Source: Streblospio benedicti (taxonomy: Eukaryota; Annelida; Polychaeta; Spionida; Spionidae). Taken from it: a DNA stretch of 64,000 nt. The position numbers were made by a program, and so were the translations under genes. Of this stretch, positions 34,701-49,700 are shown piece after piece. A model generated the notes under the pieces. That model was not told where the DNA came from and made no database searches. It worked only from the letters and a program-made list of their open reading frames with translations. Each line of letters starts with the position of its first letter. Position 1 is the first letter of the stretch. The stretch lies in the NCBI GenBank assembly GCA_019095985.1, contig CM032669.1:9335798-9399797 (forward strand), given 5' to 3'.

Positions 34701-37700
34701 TCAACCAAGCGGAAACTGCCTCTGATATAACATAGCGCAGAAAGAGGAAGTAAGATAGACCGGTTCAAACAGAATAAACGTAACTTTATTTGGAAAAGGC
34801 CAGTTTGGATATAATATAGCATTCAAACTTGTCACACAAATATCTCCAAATGGCGACTCTTATGAACATGATGATTCTCTCACTCTGTGTGTCTCATGTG
34901 GGTTGTAGAGATATTGGCAGGTCCGGTGAAAAGCAAAAGATGATGCACAAGAGAAGCATTGCAGATGGTGCCAGGGAATACGTCTACTGTTATGAGTTTG
35001 TGGGTCTATATGGTGATAACATTGGTACATACCATGGTGTGTGTAAATCCAGACACAAACTGAAGCTGTGTAAAGACAACGTGAAAAAAGCGTATCCAAG
35101 TATAGAGAAACACATCACAAAAGGATATCAAGATGAGGATGAGATGATAGCAGATTTCTGGTGCACGTACAACACGACCCACCACAGACCCCATGAGCCT
35201 TTCATCAACATGGACGACATGTACCGCAAGTATCGCCAGTGTCCATATGTGAATGCGATCATGCTAACACACAAGGATTATTCACCACAGATCTACCTTG
35301 GCAGTGAGAGAGCTAAGTTAGCAGCCGCTATCCTGCACTACACTGGTGGTGCTGGGCTTAGTCTGTGGCAGGACAAACATCAGTACAGCGACCCTCACGA
35401 GCCCGTGTTACAAGGCACTCAGTGCCCTGTGGTGTGATCTGCATAAGTATGAGACATTCCTCACTGACAATATCATGAGCAGGTACTGTGTGATTGTCAA
35501 AGATATAGACAGTGAGCTGCGTGATGTTATGAGTACATATGACAGACACAATGACCGCCTGTACAACTGGACCACGAGCCTATGTACTGAGTATGAAGAC
35601 GTTCTGGAGCAGGTTATGAGGATCTCACAGCTAGACAAGTGGCTCAGTCACCAGAAGAAGCCTGAACTGTCACCATGTCACGACCACAACATCTACATAG
35701 AGGGAGCCACTTGCCTCATCATGTTCCACACAACACTTCCTCCTTACTCAAACCTTCACAACGTCATGCAACATTTTGTCAAGAACATAGCAGAACTGAA
35801 CTCCTGTTGGGACCGAATCACATCTGGATGTCCCCAACCAAACAGTGCGAGCAGAAACATGAGTCTCATCATTGAGATCTACAACCTGGCAACTAATATC
35901 AGCAAGCAAGATTCAGCTCAGGTCTGGGACGTCATATGGTCGTGGTCAGATTCTTACAAGAAAACGGGACGTGCACAGGTAATATTGCAGGAGCTCTATC
36001 AGCAGCTATTTACAGGCCCAGAGAGCTTCCCATCCTTCCCACTGGCGTTTGGCAGCAGCCTGGAGGCAGCACTACACAATACGTCTCCACCCCCTCATGT
36101 CACAGCTCTCTTCATCAAACTCTCCTTTGCCTTATACAATATATCAGTTGTGGGCAATGATGACTACCATGGTATCAACATACTGGAGGGATTCCACTTC
36201 ATGAATGACAATGTACTAACTCTACTGTTGGGTTGCTTCCAGCCTCTGTACGAGCTGTTTGTAGAAGTGTGTGAGTTTGTGCAGTACAAGGGTCTGTGCC
36301 CGGAGTGGTGGCCACCACCATGTGGCGCATAGGACTGTACGGGACACAGTAGACTAAACTAATGGATTTCTCAGCGTCTATAGAATTGCTTTTCTTGAAA
36401 AGGTTTTATTGTCTCTTGTATAGAAAACAGAGTATTGTTAACAGTCCAGTACCACATATCGTCCATGTATTGTAGAGGTACAATATTGTTCAAAATGATT
36501 ATTGACTGTGGTGTGATTCCTGGAAGGCAACCATGGCAAAGATTTGTAAATAACATAATAAATGATAGAAAATTTACAAAACGGAGGTTTGAATTAAGAT
36601 TATATACCAACTTAAATGCATTAAGAAATGTTGTAAATACTTCATCTGATTATGTTCGGTATACATGTAGATCGGCTCAATGTGTAAAAAACGTCAATTA
36701 CTGTGACAAAATTGTCCAAGCAGTTGTAACATAATTGCCGTAAATGATTATGATGATGACAATAGTGAGCCCTTGCGTAAAATGTGTGATGGTGGAATTG
36801 TAGAGGACGTTTTTCAGTTTGTTATGAGGCTCACTAATTTTGCTCAATTTAGAATCCATTTATTTACCTCTCTAAGACCGGCGTTAAGCGAGGAGGATTA
36901 CTGGAATTTTAACTGCCTACCCGATGCGTTTTTTAAATTAATGGGAATGAATTACCTATTATATGTAGATTTTTGTGTTTTAAGGTTTTACTCTTGTGTA
37001 TTCATTAACAAAATATACAATGTTACATTATCGATGTAACACCACATCTGTAGAACTCTTTCTTTTAACCCTTATCATAATGTACACTTATCCTCCATTG
37101 GATGTCAATAAACTTACATACAGACATTGTGTTTTCATTGAATTCACACTAATTCTTTTGTTGCCATGACAACATACTATCAAGTAGATAATGCTTGTTG
37201 TTTTATGAGCATATATATTAATGGTCTGTTAACCTCATGGCAAATACACACAAAAATATTATTACTCAATAAATATAGTCATAACAAACTCAAAACTCAA
37301 AAATTGAAATACAAAAATTTAAATTATAGAATTTCGTGCTACATTTTTATACTAATTAGCTTTATGCTCATAAGATTAATTTGCGTAAGTTTTGTTCTGA
37401 TAGGATGCATCATTAGCAGCAAAATGATGCATTAATTGTTTCTTTATACTTAAAACGTTTCAAACTATATATATTAGGGGTGGAATTCTGGAATCGTGAT
37501 TAAGTAATTAAGAAATCTCTGGGTGGAATTTTAGAATCGCAATTAAGAAAGTCGCCATTCTACTGTTGTCCTGCAGCTGCCGACCGATCGGGGAAAAATA
37601 GATGTGAATATGGTGTTAGTACTACAGCTGGCAACTTTCTATGTGCATAGTAGCAGATCCATCAACAGAGTTTATTAACCAGAGTTTATTCATACATCTT

Positions 37701-40700
37701 TACAGCACCATCACCAATAGTAGAATGACATATAAGGATGACATATAAGTGATGATTTTAGGATTTTCCTAAAGCGGGCCGAATGGCATATCGAATGGCA
37801 TATTCTCCTCAAAAATGTGTGCCAACTGTACAAAAATATGTTCCAAATTTTTATTACAGTTCACAAAATTTATTGTTAAAATTTCATACCTTTTTGACTC
37901 TACTATCTGTTCTGTTTTACTATGGTATGGTACGAGCAGCTCCAAGAACTTTTTTATACTCTGCCAGCACAAATTGATTTAAACATTTTCTATGATTTGA
38001 AAAGATTCATTGGATTTCTTTAAGCACACTCTCAGGAGCCTTCATTTCACAAGCAGTAAACGACTGCTTGGCGATCACATCCATGTAGGTTTGCAAGAGC
38101 AGACGTATATTAATTACACGAACAATCTCTTCTGTTGTAGCATCTTCCATAAAATCAGATGGGAACTGTACTCGTGGAGAAATAAACCATCTAAATGATT
38201 TTCATTTAGAGCTCAACTTATCTTTAGTGTTATCATGTTCTGTTTAGTCAAAGCTAGAGCGAACTTTATAAAACTTTATAAAGTTTTCATAGCATATTGG
38301 TTGCATATGATTTATTATTGAATGGTACTTTATATCCTATTCAACTATAATACACTACGAGAGTGCCAGCTATCATACAATGAGAAGAATATGCCCATTT
38401 CTTTCATTATTACAAAATAACACATTCAAAATCAAAGTGTTTACCAGTAATTATTTGCAATAATAAATCTATTACAATAACATTGACCTTAACATATTCG
38501 CATAAAATTTTGGTAATATCAAATATTTTATGCAGTTGACGAGCTAAAATTACATTGAAAATATTGGATATATGTGCTTAAATAAACCCAGTATAAAGTC
38601 GTGATCCAATGGGCTAAATATTCGCAGAACTTTGTTACAAAATCCGACCAATCAGAAGCCTCACTGTCAAATGTTCAGCGAAGATATCAAATGTCAGGCT
38701 TACAATCTAACTTTGCAGGGTAAGAAAAACGGAGCATTAATTTTACCTTTGACTAAGTCTAGCTTGGTGAATATTCCCTGCTAAAAAGGAAGTTCTTAAC
38801 CCAAGGACTGATATGAACATGGACTTGTGAGTGATCAAGCCATAAAAACTGATAATGCCTCTGTGATCCCTTACCACGTGGAAAATCTAGTGCTGCATCT
38901 GGCAGGATTTCGTGTTCAAACCAATCAGAGAGCTTTGTCTGATTTCTTGCGGAAAACAAAACGCATTTGAATAATGCACATTTATCACGAACAATGGTAA
39001 AGCAGCGTTTCATCTATGTATAGCAATTAACGTATAGCCCAGGCCCCCAGATTTGTTTCCAATTTTGTCGTCACTTGGCAAATGACTCTTTTTCATTTCA
39101 AGATGGCTGATGAGTGACACTCGGGCTTTTCTTTTCAGAGCGACACTGGCCTTTTAGGATTAAAAACTATTTATTTGAAAATAATTATCAGATAGATAGC
39201 GTCAAGATGAACGACTACTCTATATTTTGAATTCAGAATTACTTGTTGGCTATGTGTTTACTTAATGAACACATCTGTTTTCGCATATAGGGCGTCACCA
39301 TAAAATAGCACCTACTGGAGCCACAGTCACTTGAAACGTGTAAAACAAATGTTACAAATGACTGACTAGAGTGTATGCATATTCTAACATGGTTTTTGAA
39401 ATTACAAACTGGGATTCTTGCCCCAGTATACAGAATTTTGACGAATGGACAGGTATCATCTGCAGATTCTCGGTTCACCAATTTCCATTGTTATAACACC
39501 AAAATCAGTAGCTATCCAGCAGGTTTGAATAATTCTATAAAGCTTTAATCACAATCTCATGTTTCACACAGTAAATTCATGCTCATGATGCAGGGAAAAC
39601 AAAACAGATTTTTTTTTTCATACTTAAAATAAGTTGTTTTGTATACAATATTTACGCCACAGACTTGAACGGGCGACGTGTAGCAACATACAGTAGTGAT
39701 GACGAATTAGGGACATGGAATTTAGCCGAATATTTCAAATTTTAAACGAATGACCGAATCAAGGTGAATGAATCTATAACAGGCGAATGTTTAATTCTGC
39801 TTTTACTCACCTTACTAGAAATTCGCGATAATACGGGAAATTCGCGAATTACACGCATGAAACGAATTGTTGGCATCTGAAAATTCGCATAAATCGCGTA
39901 AATTGTGATGAAAATAGGAATCAATATGTTGTCATGGCCTTACATTAAGCAAATTCTCAGAAAAAGAATTATGCAAATTTTGAGAATGACGTTCATAATC
40001 GATTCTGTAAATTCGCAAATTTTTTTGTTTCACAAAATTCGGATGATATTACCCATATAAAAGGGATACGCAAGTGAATATAAGTCGCATCACACACCAA
40101 AACATGTACAGGAAGTAAGAATTATCACATTTCATTATCCAATGTGTTTTCATCCCGATATTGCAATGGTTAGAACTGGAATACAAATACAAGATTATTC
40201 AACTTCACAAAAGAGGATATGGAAGGATAAGAATTTGTAAATCTGTGTCTGAACAGTTCAATTCGCAAATTTCACCCAGCACTGTCAGGAATATTATTAC
40301 TAAATATAAAAAGACTGGAGAAAAACCATCAGCATATTTTGCAAAACAAGCCATCATTAATATTTACCGAGTAATGTTACTTCCAAATGTGAATAAAACA
40401 AGCGCATAATCACAAAAACACAAAGGAAAGAATAATATTAAGAATATCCTACTAAATAGACCTTAGTATATAAAATAAATTCTTGTATACATAATATGTA
40501 TGATTAAGTACGATTACAAATATTTTCTATTAAGTGTAGGCCCTACAGTTTGATAATATAATTGACAAAACAGTTTGATTTAAAGAAAGTACCATACTAA
40601 ACATTGAAACTGGTTACAATAAATTTTGGATTACATTTTGGACTAGATTTTGGTTATTTTTTTTTATTTGCATGATAAGACAAAATGAAGCAACAAAGAA

Positions 40701-43700
40701 AACACTGGAATTGATCTGAACCAAATAATCACCGGGAGAAACAAACTTCCCTTTTATATTGCCTTGGTGTTTTTTTCTAAAGTGCACGAAAAGAACGAAT
40801 TAAAAGGAAGTCTTGTTACGTTCGATATCGATTTTAGAGAATTATCCGAATTAGGGTCTTCTGAAAATTTGCAAAATTCGGAAATATTCGTGTAAATCAA
40901 TGGTAAATCAATAGTATGAAGGGAATTTTGAGAAGTGGAACTGAAGAGAATTTGTGGAACCGAAAAAAGAGAATTTCTAAGTTATGCTACGTAATTATCA
41001 AATTTGTCATGGGATCAATGGTGGGGTAGCAGAATTTACCGTAGAAAAATGAAAACACAGAATACAGGCGAATAGAATTTTGCGAATGCGAATTTACGGG
41101 AAATTCCCTGTCCATAATCCATCATCAGTACTGTACGTGCACGATGTGCTGCACATAGTACGTTATGATTAGCTGTCGACTGACATAATATTTACTACAA
41201 AAGTATATGTGACTTGGGGAAAAAAGTGCCTAAATTTTCCCTGCATTCTGATTTGACTTCATAGGCTTCCAACTTACGTGTAGTCTTAACCAATCCCTAC
41301 CGGGGTTTGCGTATTAATCCCACAACAGATCATTTTCTTCCATACTAGGTGGCTGAATCTTGTTCCGAAATAATAAAAAGTGAACAGATCTAAGAGCATT
41401 ACCTAGTTCTCCAGCAAATGCAGCATGGTAGAGCGGTGTCCAGCCCTGCTTGTCCTGAACGTTGATGTTGCATCCACAGTCGTGTATCAATGCGCGGATC
41501 ACATGCAGACCCTGCAGCACAGTAGAGACAGTGATGATTCGAACCTACAACCGCATAAAATCTTAATCCAAACCTTGAAATATCTTAATTTTCCAACAAA
41601 AATCTTAATAAAAAATGAGAAAAATCTTAATAAAATCTTAATGTTTTACGGTTTAGTACATACTTAAAATGACAAAAAAATACAAGAAAATATTAATTTA
41701 AATACTATTTGTATAGTGGGTGTTAAAATTACTAAGTATTTGATGGTTTTATACTTAGTATTACTTACCCCATATATCTAGCATGATGGTCGTCTTGACA
41801 CTCCTCTCATTTTACAAGGCTTAATTATTCTGCCACTTTAACATCCATACACGTCTATACTTACATGTACACCATGTAAACAACCCCAAACCCATCCCAC
41901 TGGCACTGTGTCTGTAGTGTAGTGTAGTCTGTACACTAAGTACTGATTTAATATCTTTTTGTGAAGAGCAGCAGACTGACACATTTGGGCCATAACTGCC
42001 ACCAAGTATTATAAATCACACGTCCGTGGTACAAATACATTTTATGACTGCTGATAATCGCTGTTTATCTTGTAAAATGAAATAATTTAAGTAAAAATTT
42101 GCTAAACTGTAAAACCAGTCGCCATTTTTGAAAATGCAGTGATCGGCACCCAACTATACACGTATTTATCGCAACGCAAAAATAACAGCACGAAAACACG
42201 TTTTCCACGCACACCATTATAATTACCGGCGTGATCCAGCCAAAGCTACTTTCGTTTTTATGAAATCGAGGTCACATTGAACGGCAAAACTGGGTCAATG
42301 TCTGTCAAATCGGCCGCGGACTCGATATTTCAAGGAAAAGTGTATATTTTCTATGAAACTATTGGAATCCCGTAATAAACCTATAGCCCGGACGTAATGA
42401 TTTTTCAGAACACAAAAAACGTAAAATTACGGGTATTTCCAGTAAGTTCACATCCCTGCAGAAGTAAATGCAAATCTGGCATGTTCATAGAAGGTAATTC
42501 ATGATATGTTTCGACAACTTTGCATTCACGCAAGATTGTTCGGATCATTGACATTCATTTTTTCAATACAAAGAGCACAATAAGCAATGGCTTATTACAA
42601 CACTACGATTGTGTACAAAGGATTATGGAGCAATTGTTTTCTGGCTACCAGCTGCTATTATTGTGAAAAGACAAAACAGCACTACAGAGAGTGCTAAAAA
42701 TGACAAACTACCGATCTAAATTCATTGAAAACTCCACTTTTGAGCAATTGTTGTTTCTACACGTACGTTGTAACTGCTGTGGAAAGGTTTGTCAAAAGAA
42801 GGATAAATTTGAATAAGATTTTCTAAAATTTATTGGCTAAGTACTTTCGAATAAATAAATTCCTCATCAGAGCTAAAAAAAATATCTAAGTAAGTCAAAA
42901 AAATATATAAAAACATTTTCTGATTACACGAAGCCAATTGTCTGTCATAAATCCATCTCATTGGTAAGCTAGTATAAAAGTAAGTAATATAGGAATGATC
43001 AAATATTGACATGCTAATTATAAAATGTAGGAAATTTACTGTTAAAATGTACAATATTAAGTTGCTTTATATTAATTACATTATGCTGTCACATAGTTAT
43101 AACATACAATGTACTCTTTCATTGATCTAAAATCAACATTGAAATCAAACTTTTGAGTAGTTTGTAGTCCTACTGAACAGAGATAAAACTGCATCCTCGC
43201 CGTTACCTTTCCCTCCTCCATGAAGTAGTGAGCGTAGACGCGCACGGCGGTGTGGATGGGGGCTGCCGTCTCCTCGTTCTCGGTCTTGTCCACGTCGCAG
43301 CCCGCCTTGTGTAGCAGCAACATGATGTCCAGGTGCCCTTGACGAACAGCCTCTACAGAGAGAACAGGCAATAGTCATCTGGAGAATCCAGTTGACTCTC
43401 AATAAGTGGTGTACAGCAGTGGGTCAATCACTTCAATTTATTACCTGCTTTTATTTCCAAATACACTCTAAAACCTTTATATTAAATACAATTTTTGATC
43501 GATTTCGAACACTTCAGGTGGAACCTGCAAAACGAGGTGGAACCTGAAGTGTTCGAAATGGATCAAAAATTGTATTTAATATTTAGATTTTAGACTGTAT
43601 TTGGAAATAAAAGCAGGTAATGAATTGAAGTGATTGAATGATGATCATCTGGAAAGATTTGGAACATTGAACGCGTAGGTTCTACACAATGTTTTGAGCA

Positions 43701-46700
43701 ATTATCTTAGCATGGCTTGATAGCTTTTAATCCTCTTGGATCTTTATCAGTCTGGTGACAATTTCTCACGTGACATGGGTACAGGAGTACAGGGAACTGC
43801 CAAAAACACAGTATACAGTGGAAAGGGTGGGAAAAGAAGAGCAAGAATTCCATAAAATCAGTACATATTTTAATTTCATGTTATCTTTACATATCCACTA
43901 TCGATCACGTGTCGAAATTCCCTGAGATCCTTAGGTGTGACCCCCATCCCAAAAACCTATATCTGTCTGTGGGCTCACCGTGAAATGGGGTCGTTCCCTT
44001 GTTGTTGTGAAGGTTGACGTCCGCCTTTGCATCGCATAGCTTCTGTGCTATCTTTCCGTAACCGAGGTGAGCTGCAAACCAAAGAGCCGTGCCTCCGTAC
44101 TTTTCTCTAGTGTTCAGTTTACAGCCTGAAGCAAATACAACAGATTGTCATAAATATTTTTTAATTCTGAGTAATATATTCAGATAAAGGCACTGCCTTA
44201 TAGATGGCCAACCCTTAGATTTTGACCTACAGACTGTTGACAATGGACATAATTATTGCTTCAAAAATTACTTGTACATGTACAAGCCTTTGTATTCAGA
44301 AATTGATTCTTCGCCTTTTTTCATGCAGTTTGGTCTTGTTTTTGTTTGTTTTGTCTTTTTATTTTTTATAACAATATTGTAAAACTGCGGGCTTATGCAT
44401 AGTTCCCCCGATAAATGTAATTTATACCTTTTGAATCAACATTTTATCATGACTCAAGTCAAACCAGTCTTTTATAATGAGATCCACTTGTGTCGCTAGA
44501 AATATAATAATGGCTATTTTGATTGGTATCCTCTAGTAATCAGACTGTGAAGTTAAGACACTCCTAGCCTCATATCAGCTGCGAAGTAGAGTTTTATTGC
44601 CATATCTAGGGATTATTCTGTATGCAAGGTAGCTGAATTTGAAACAAAATATGATTATAACTTAAAAGGTTTCTTACATAATGGATATGCTCACAGATGT
44701 GCGTAAGAGAATATTCATTTAGATGTTATGGTGCTTGTGGCGTACTATTATAAAGGTAACTGGGTAAGTCTTTTAGATAAGAAAAATAGAAAAACTTGTA
44801 TACCAATGAAGAAAAATTGTTATACCGGCTACAAATGTGTATTGTTTAAAATAAAAACCTCTTAAATCTGAAAAAATACACCATTAAATGCTACATTATG
44901 TACATGATTTTCTTATATTCTTTGTCTATAAGTAAATTGATACATTCATCTAGAGACTCATATAGGGAATCAAATATTCGTTATTATGTAGCGATATAAA
45001 AAAAAGATTGATCATGTGCACAAATATTTCTTCTTTTACAAAAGGATCAAATGTCCCACCACCACACAATAGAAAAATATTCATACAATTAATTTAAAAA
45101 ATATGTTTAAAGGAACTTAAAGTTTTTAGCATGTGTAAAAATAAATATATATGTACATACATACATAAATAAATATTTAGGGAACACAAGTCAGCAATTG
45201 CCTAGGACATAATGATTAAAATTAAAGTATAATACAAAATGTCTTATGCCATTGGAATCTCATTTCTAGCATATTTGTATATTGTGCGTTCAAGATAACA
45301 TATACACATAACTTTTGTACGTGAATTAAAACACCTTTGTGTTAAAATAATTGTCATTGTAAACCAAAAAGGCGAGATTCAAGTATTGATTGGCTATAAG
45401 TTAAAGAGATTATCATTACTGTGTATTTATTTAAATCATTGAAATAATGTGGCATGCTGACAGTGTTATGACTTCTATGGTGGGATTTATTGAGGCCATT
45501 TGACACATCACGCCGTAACCATATGATGCCCCGGGGTGCCGTGAAATGCAAATCCCGGCATGTCGTATTGCCCCGTTTCTCCCGTGATATCCCTAAGTAA
45601 TTCGTGACATAGCAGCTATACTCATGATCGCTGTATTTTAAGCACAATTATAAACACAATATTGTACTCTCTATGCACCCAAATGCAGTTTTGCGTTAAT
45701 TTTGCGGTGATTTTGACTGTTTTAAAGATACAAATGACATACTAATCATCACAGCATGCCGGGGTATTGATGTTGAAAAAGAATAATTAATTAGCTCAAA
45801 AATAATTATTCTATTATTTTCACGGGCCGGGGTATCACGGTAACCCGGGTTACGGCATGGTGCATTATTTGAGGATACCAATGCTGGATAGATGATGTAT
45901 TATGTGCAGCATGCACGTATGCTCACTACGTTGTCACATACACTGTTTAGTCAACGTAAGTAAAGCATTCACGTCATGCGTATGTTTGAGCGAGTGCTGT
46001 TTTGTTTACGAACTAAACCGAAGCACTTTCGTAAATATTATGTTGTACTTTTTTATTTTTTAATGAGATTGCAGGAAGTTGTCCGTTTTCTAATCAATAA
46101 GCATTATCGGTAGGATGTTAGCCTTCTAAAAATTCTGTAGCAAATAAAAATAGGTCACAGATCAGAGTCAGTCAGATTTTTCATCTCAAGCACACTGGTT
46201 TCTTACGCCGTACGTGCGATGACTTAACACGTCCAACGTGGTTGGCCATATTACTAACTGCAATCTCCTCTTGATAAAATATCTAAAAAAAATTTGTCTT
46301 AAATTATTCATTTGATTTTATGTTATCTGCAATAATTTCAATAGATAAAAAATTAGTCTCTCTTCTGTCTATCATTTTTTTTCTTACGTAAGATTGCAAT
46401 TCTGCAATGCTCATTGTGGCAGTAAAGTGAGACCAGCGGAAAAAGACTCACCAGCATTGATCAACATGTCCACAATGTGCTCATGTCCATTCTCGACAGC
46501 CACAATCAAGGCTGTTTTCCGCTCGTTATCGAACCAGTCGAGATCACAATCCGCGTTGATCAACATTTCAGCAATTTCTTCACAAGCTGCAAGCAAAACA
46601 TAATAAAAACTATAGATCTCTATGACATCTCGTTGAAGTCAATAGAATGTACAGTACATTAACTTAAACATGAAGTCTCACATCACTTGCTCATGGCAAC

Positions 46701-49700
46701 AAATTATCCAATAAAATCATGAAGATTTACTGATGTCCATGTTTAAGTCTATCAAAACATTCCCTTCTATCTAAAGGATATACCCCTATTTTACCAAGAA
46801 ATTATTTTCAGTTACGCTAAATGTCAAAAACCAAATATCTACTATATAATATACTAAGTTACTAACTTATGAACATATACCTGTATCTGTTTTTCAAAAT
46901 GGATACACGTGTATGTATGTAATTAGTAAAATTGAATGTACCTGGTATGCAGCATAAAGTCTCATTTTATACTATATTATCTTTTTTTCCCCGCTGCTTT
47001 ATTGATGAATAAAGCAGCGAAAAAAAGAGAATATAGTATAAAATATGTAATTAGTATTCCCACGAATACTATATATATGTATATATACAGTGTATGTGTT
47101 TATATATATAAATACATACACATTGATGTTTGTATCTAATAACATTTGTTAGTAAAAGAATTAAGTGAATGCTATCAAACTTTATTTTATTTTGGCCAAA
47201 CGGAAATTGTTTCCAATATCACAAAAAGCTGATGAAATTCAATGATAAAAACTTATGTAATAGTTATCATTACCTTTGAAAACATGATATGGCATAGTAT
47301 CTTTGAGTTGTGTCAACAACAGACACTAATACTTTGATACTGTTATGTAATATTAATACTATAAAAAACAAAAAAACAAAACAAAAAACTTTGATTACTT
47401 AATTTAACTTAATTGAAGTCAAGTGCTGTGACCCGAAGGTCATAAAACTAAACATTACCTATATTGTAAACTGATTTCTAGTCGCATGTATATATATAAC
47501 ATGATATGACCTAGTATCTTTGATTTGTGTCAACACTAGACACTAATACTATGATACTATTATGTAAAGTTAATAGTATAAAAAAACTTTGATTCTGTAA
47601 CTTGATTGAAGTCATTATTACATCAAGTTCTGTAATTCGATGTTGGTCATAATATTAAACATTAACTAAACAGTAAACTGATTTCTAGTTGTAATTATAC
47701 CAAGTATTGATAATATTGTTAATCAGTGGAAGTCATAATCTAAAGCTATGTTTACAATAAAAATAAAGAATATATATCATAATCAAGATATGAATGACAT
47801 GACCGAGTATGAGTAGGATATTAGCTAAAATAACTAAACTTAAACCATATGGCGTATTTTTTTGAAAGATTCAAAAAAAGATAACTGTGTCATGCATGTT
47901 TCATGCTAAAGTTTTTGAGTTTTTCATCAGTTTTTTATTACAAAACAAAAGCAAAAAAAAAGACAAAAAAAGACATAGTTATAAGAACTATAAGAGTTTG
48001 AGACAAATGGGTGCTACTGTAATAGAATTAGGCTCAGTGCCAGATACAGGGGCTCTCTTCCAGCATAAACTTCCATTATTCTGACGTGACCCTGGAACTG
48101 ATGGATTTTGGGTGCAAGCATTTAAAAAAGTTCTTGGAGCTGCTCGTACCATATCATAAACATAACAGATAATAAAGTCAAAAAGGTACGAAACTTTATT
48201 AAAATCACAAAATTTCGCATTTTCAATGCTTTCTCAAGTAAAAAATGTTAACATTTTTCACTTGAGAAAGCATTGAAGATGAGAAAATTTGTGATTTTAA
48301 TAAAATTTCGTACCTTTTTGACTTTATTATCTGTTCTGTTTTATTGTGCAAGCATTTCAACCTGACTCCCCACCTTTGCGGCATGCGACGTTGAGCGCGG
48401 TCTGCCCCTTCCTGTTGGGACGGTCGAGGTCACACCCCTCCTGCTGAATCAGCAGCCGCGCGATTTCCGGGTAGTTCCTGTAAGCCGCCGTGTTGAGAGC
48501 AGACGCACCGTGCACGTTGGTCAAGTTGAGCTCGCACTTGTGGCTTACCAGCAGCTCTGAGGGGAAAACAATGTGGACAGCTCTCTTTTACGGACACCTG
48601 TCTTTTGTAGACATTTCCTTTTCCCTATGTTATAACATCTCAATCTTATATAAAGCAAACTTCTCTTTTAAGGATACTTGCTTACATGGACACTTTTTAC
48701 TCCTCGACCACAATAGACACTAGACAGGTTCCATTATCGAGAGAGAAATGTATTTTTAGACACTCTTGAATGTATATGTGACGGCTGCCTTGACTAATTG
48801 ACCTGGTCTGCTTTCTTTGATAATTAGCACACTTAAAACCATTGCAACCGCCGGGTAACACCTTATGAGTTACAAACGATATCACTTAATTGCATATCTG
48901 ATAATTGCATATATTGTTTAATTGCATAAAGACTGTTAAACCACTTGTTAATAAATATCTTTAAAATGTACGGATAACTGCATATGTTCTTATTTGCATA
49001 AAATGTTCGTGGATGGAGGTTATGCAATTAAGCAATCAACACTTATGAGTTGCTAAATTCTTGCCTATACCTGCAATACTAGAATGTCCATTCCAGGCTG
49101 CCATGTTAAGAAGAGATGTGGAATCATTATTGAATTTATCCACGTCTGCTCCATGGTTGATGAGAATCTGGCACAGGTCCAAGTCGCCATTACAAACAGC
49201 TAGCTGAAAGCATGAATACTTTGTACAGTACAACCTCAAATATCCATATATCCTTCATCCAAATTATTCCATTATCCAGACACTTGGGTCTATGCCCATA
49301 TTTCCCATTGTTATCAAACATATTGCATGAATAGTTTCTATCTTTCCATAGTTGTCAACAAGTGATCATATCGTGACCCCCACACCAATCCCAACACTCC
49401 CATATCCGGATATTTCGATTTTGTGAATGTCCATCCATTCTATCAACATGTACGGATAAAAGAGGTTGTACTGTATTTGTCAAGCACAGGAATAGCACAT
49501 TTTTTTTCTCAAGAATTATAATGAATCAAGCATAAATATCATCCATAAGCTTTTAAATGGGAATCGAGAATAACATACGTTAGAAGCATGTAAACAATAA
49601 AATGACTAATACGAGTTTCCTGAACAGCTTACCATGTGTAAACATTATTACATTTTTCCATCAAAGATATTATTTTATCAATGTCGACTACTTGATTCAT

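Noticed and set aside
36435-37039. Two plus-strand frames after the orphan gene
   Set aside because: Composition is suggestive but there is no domain, splice context or homology that I can name. Not listed as a gene.
38759-39013. Minus-strand 84-codon frame
   Set aside because: No recognisable family, no exon boundaries, and an isolated position in an intron.
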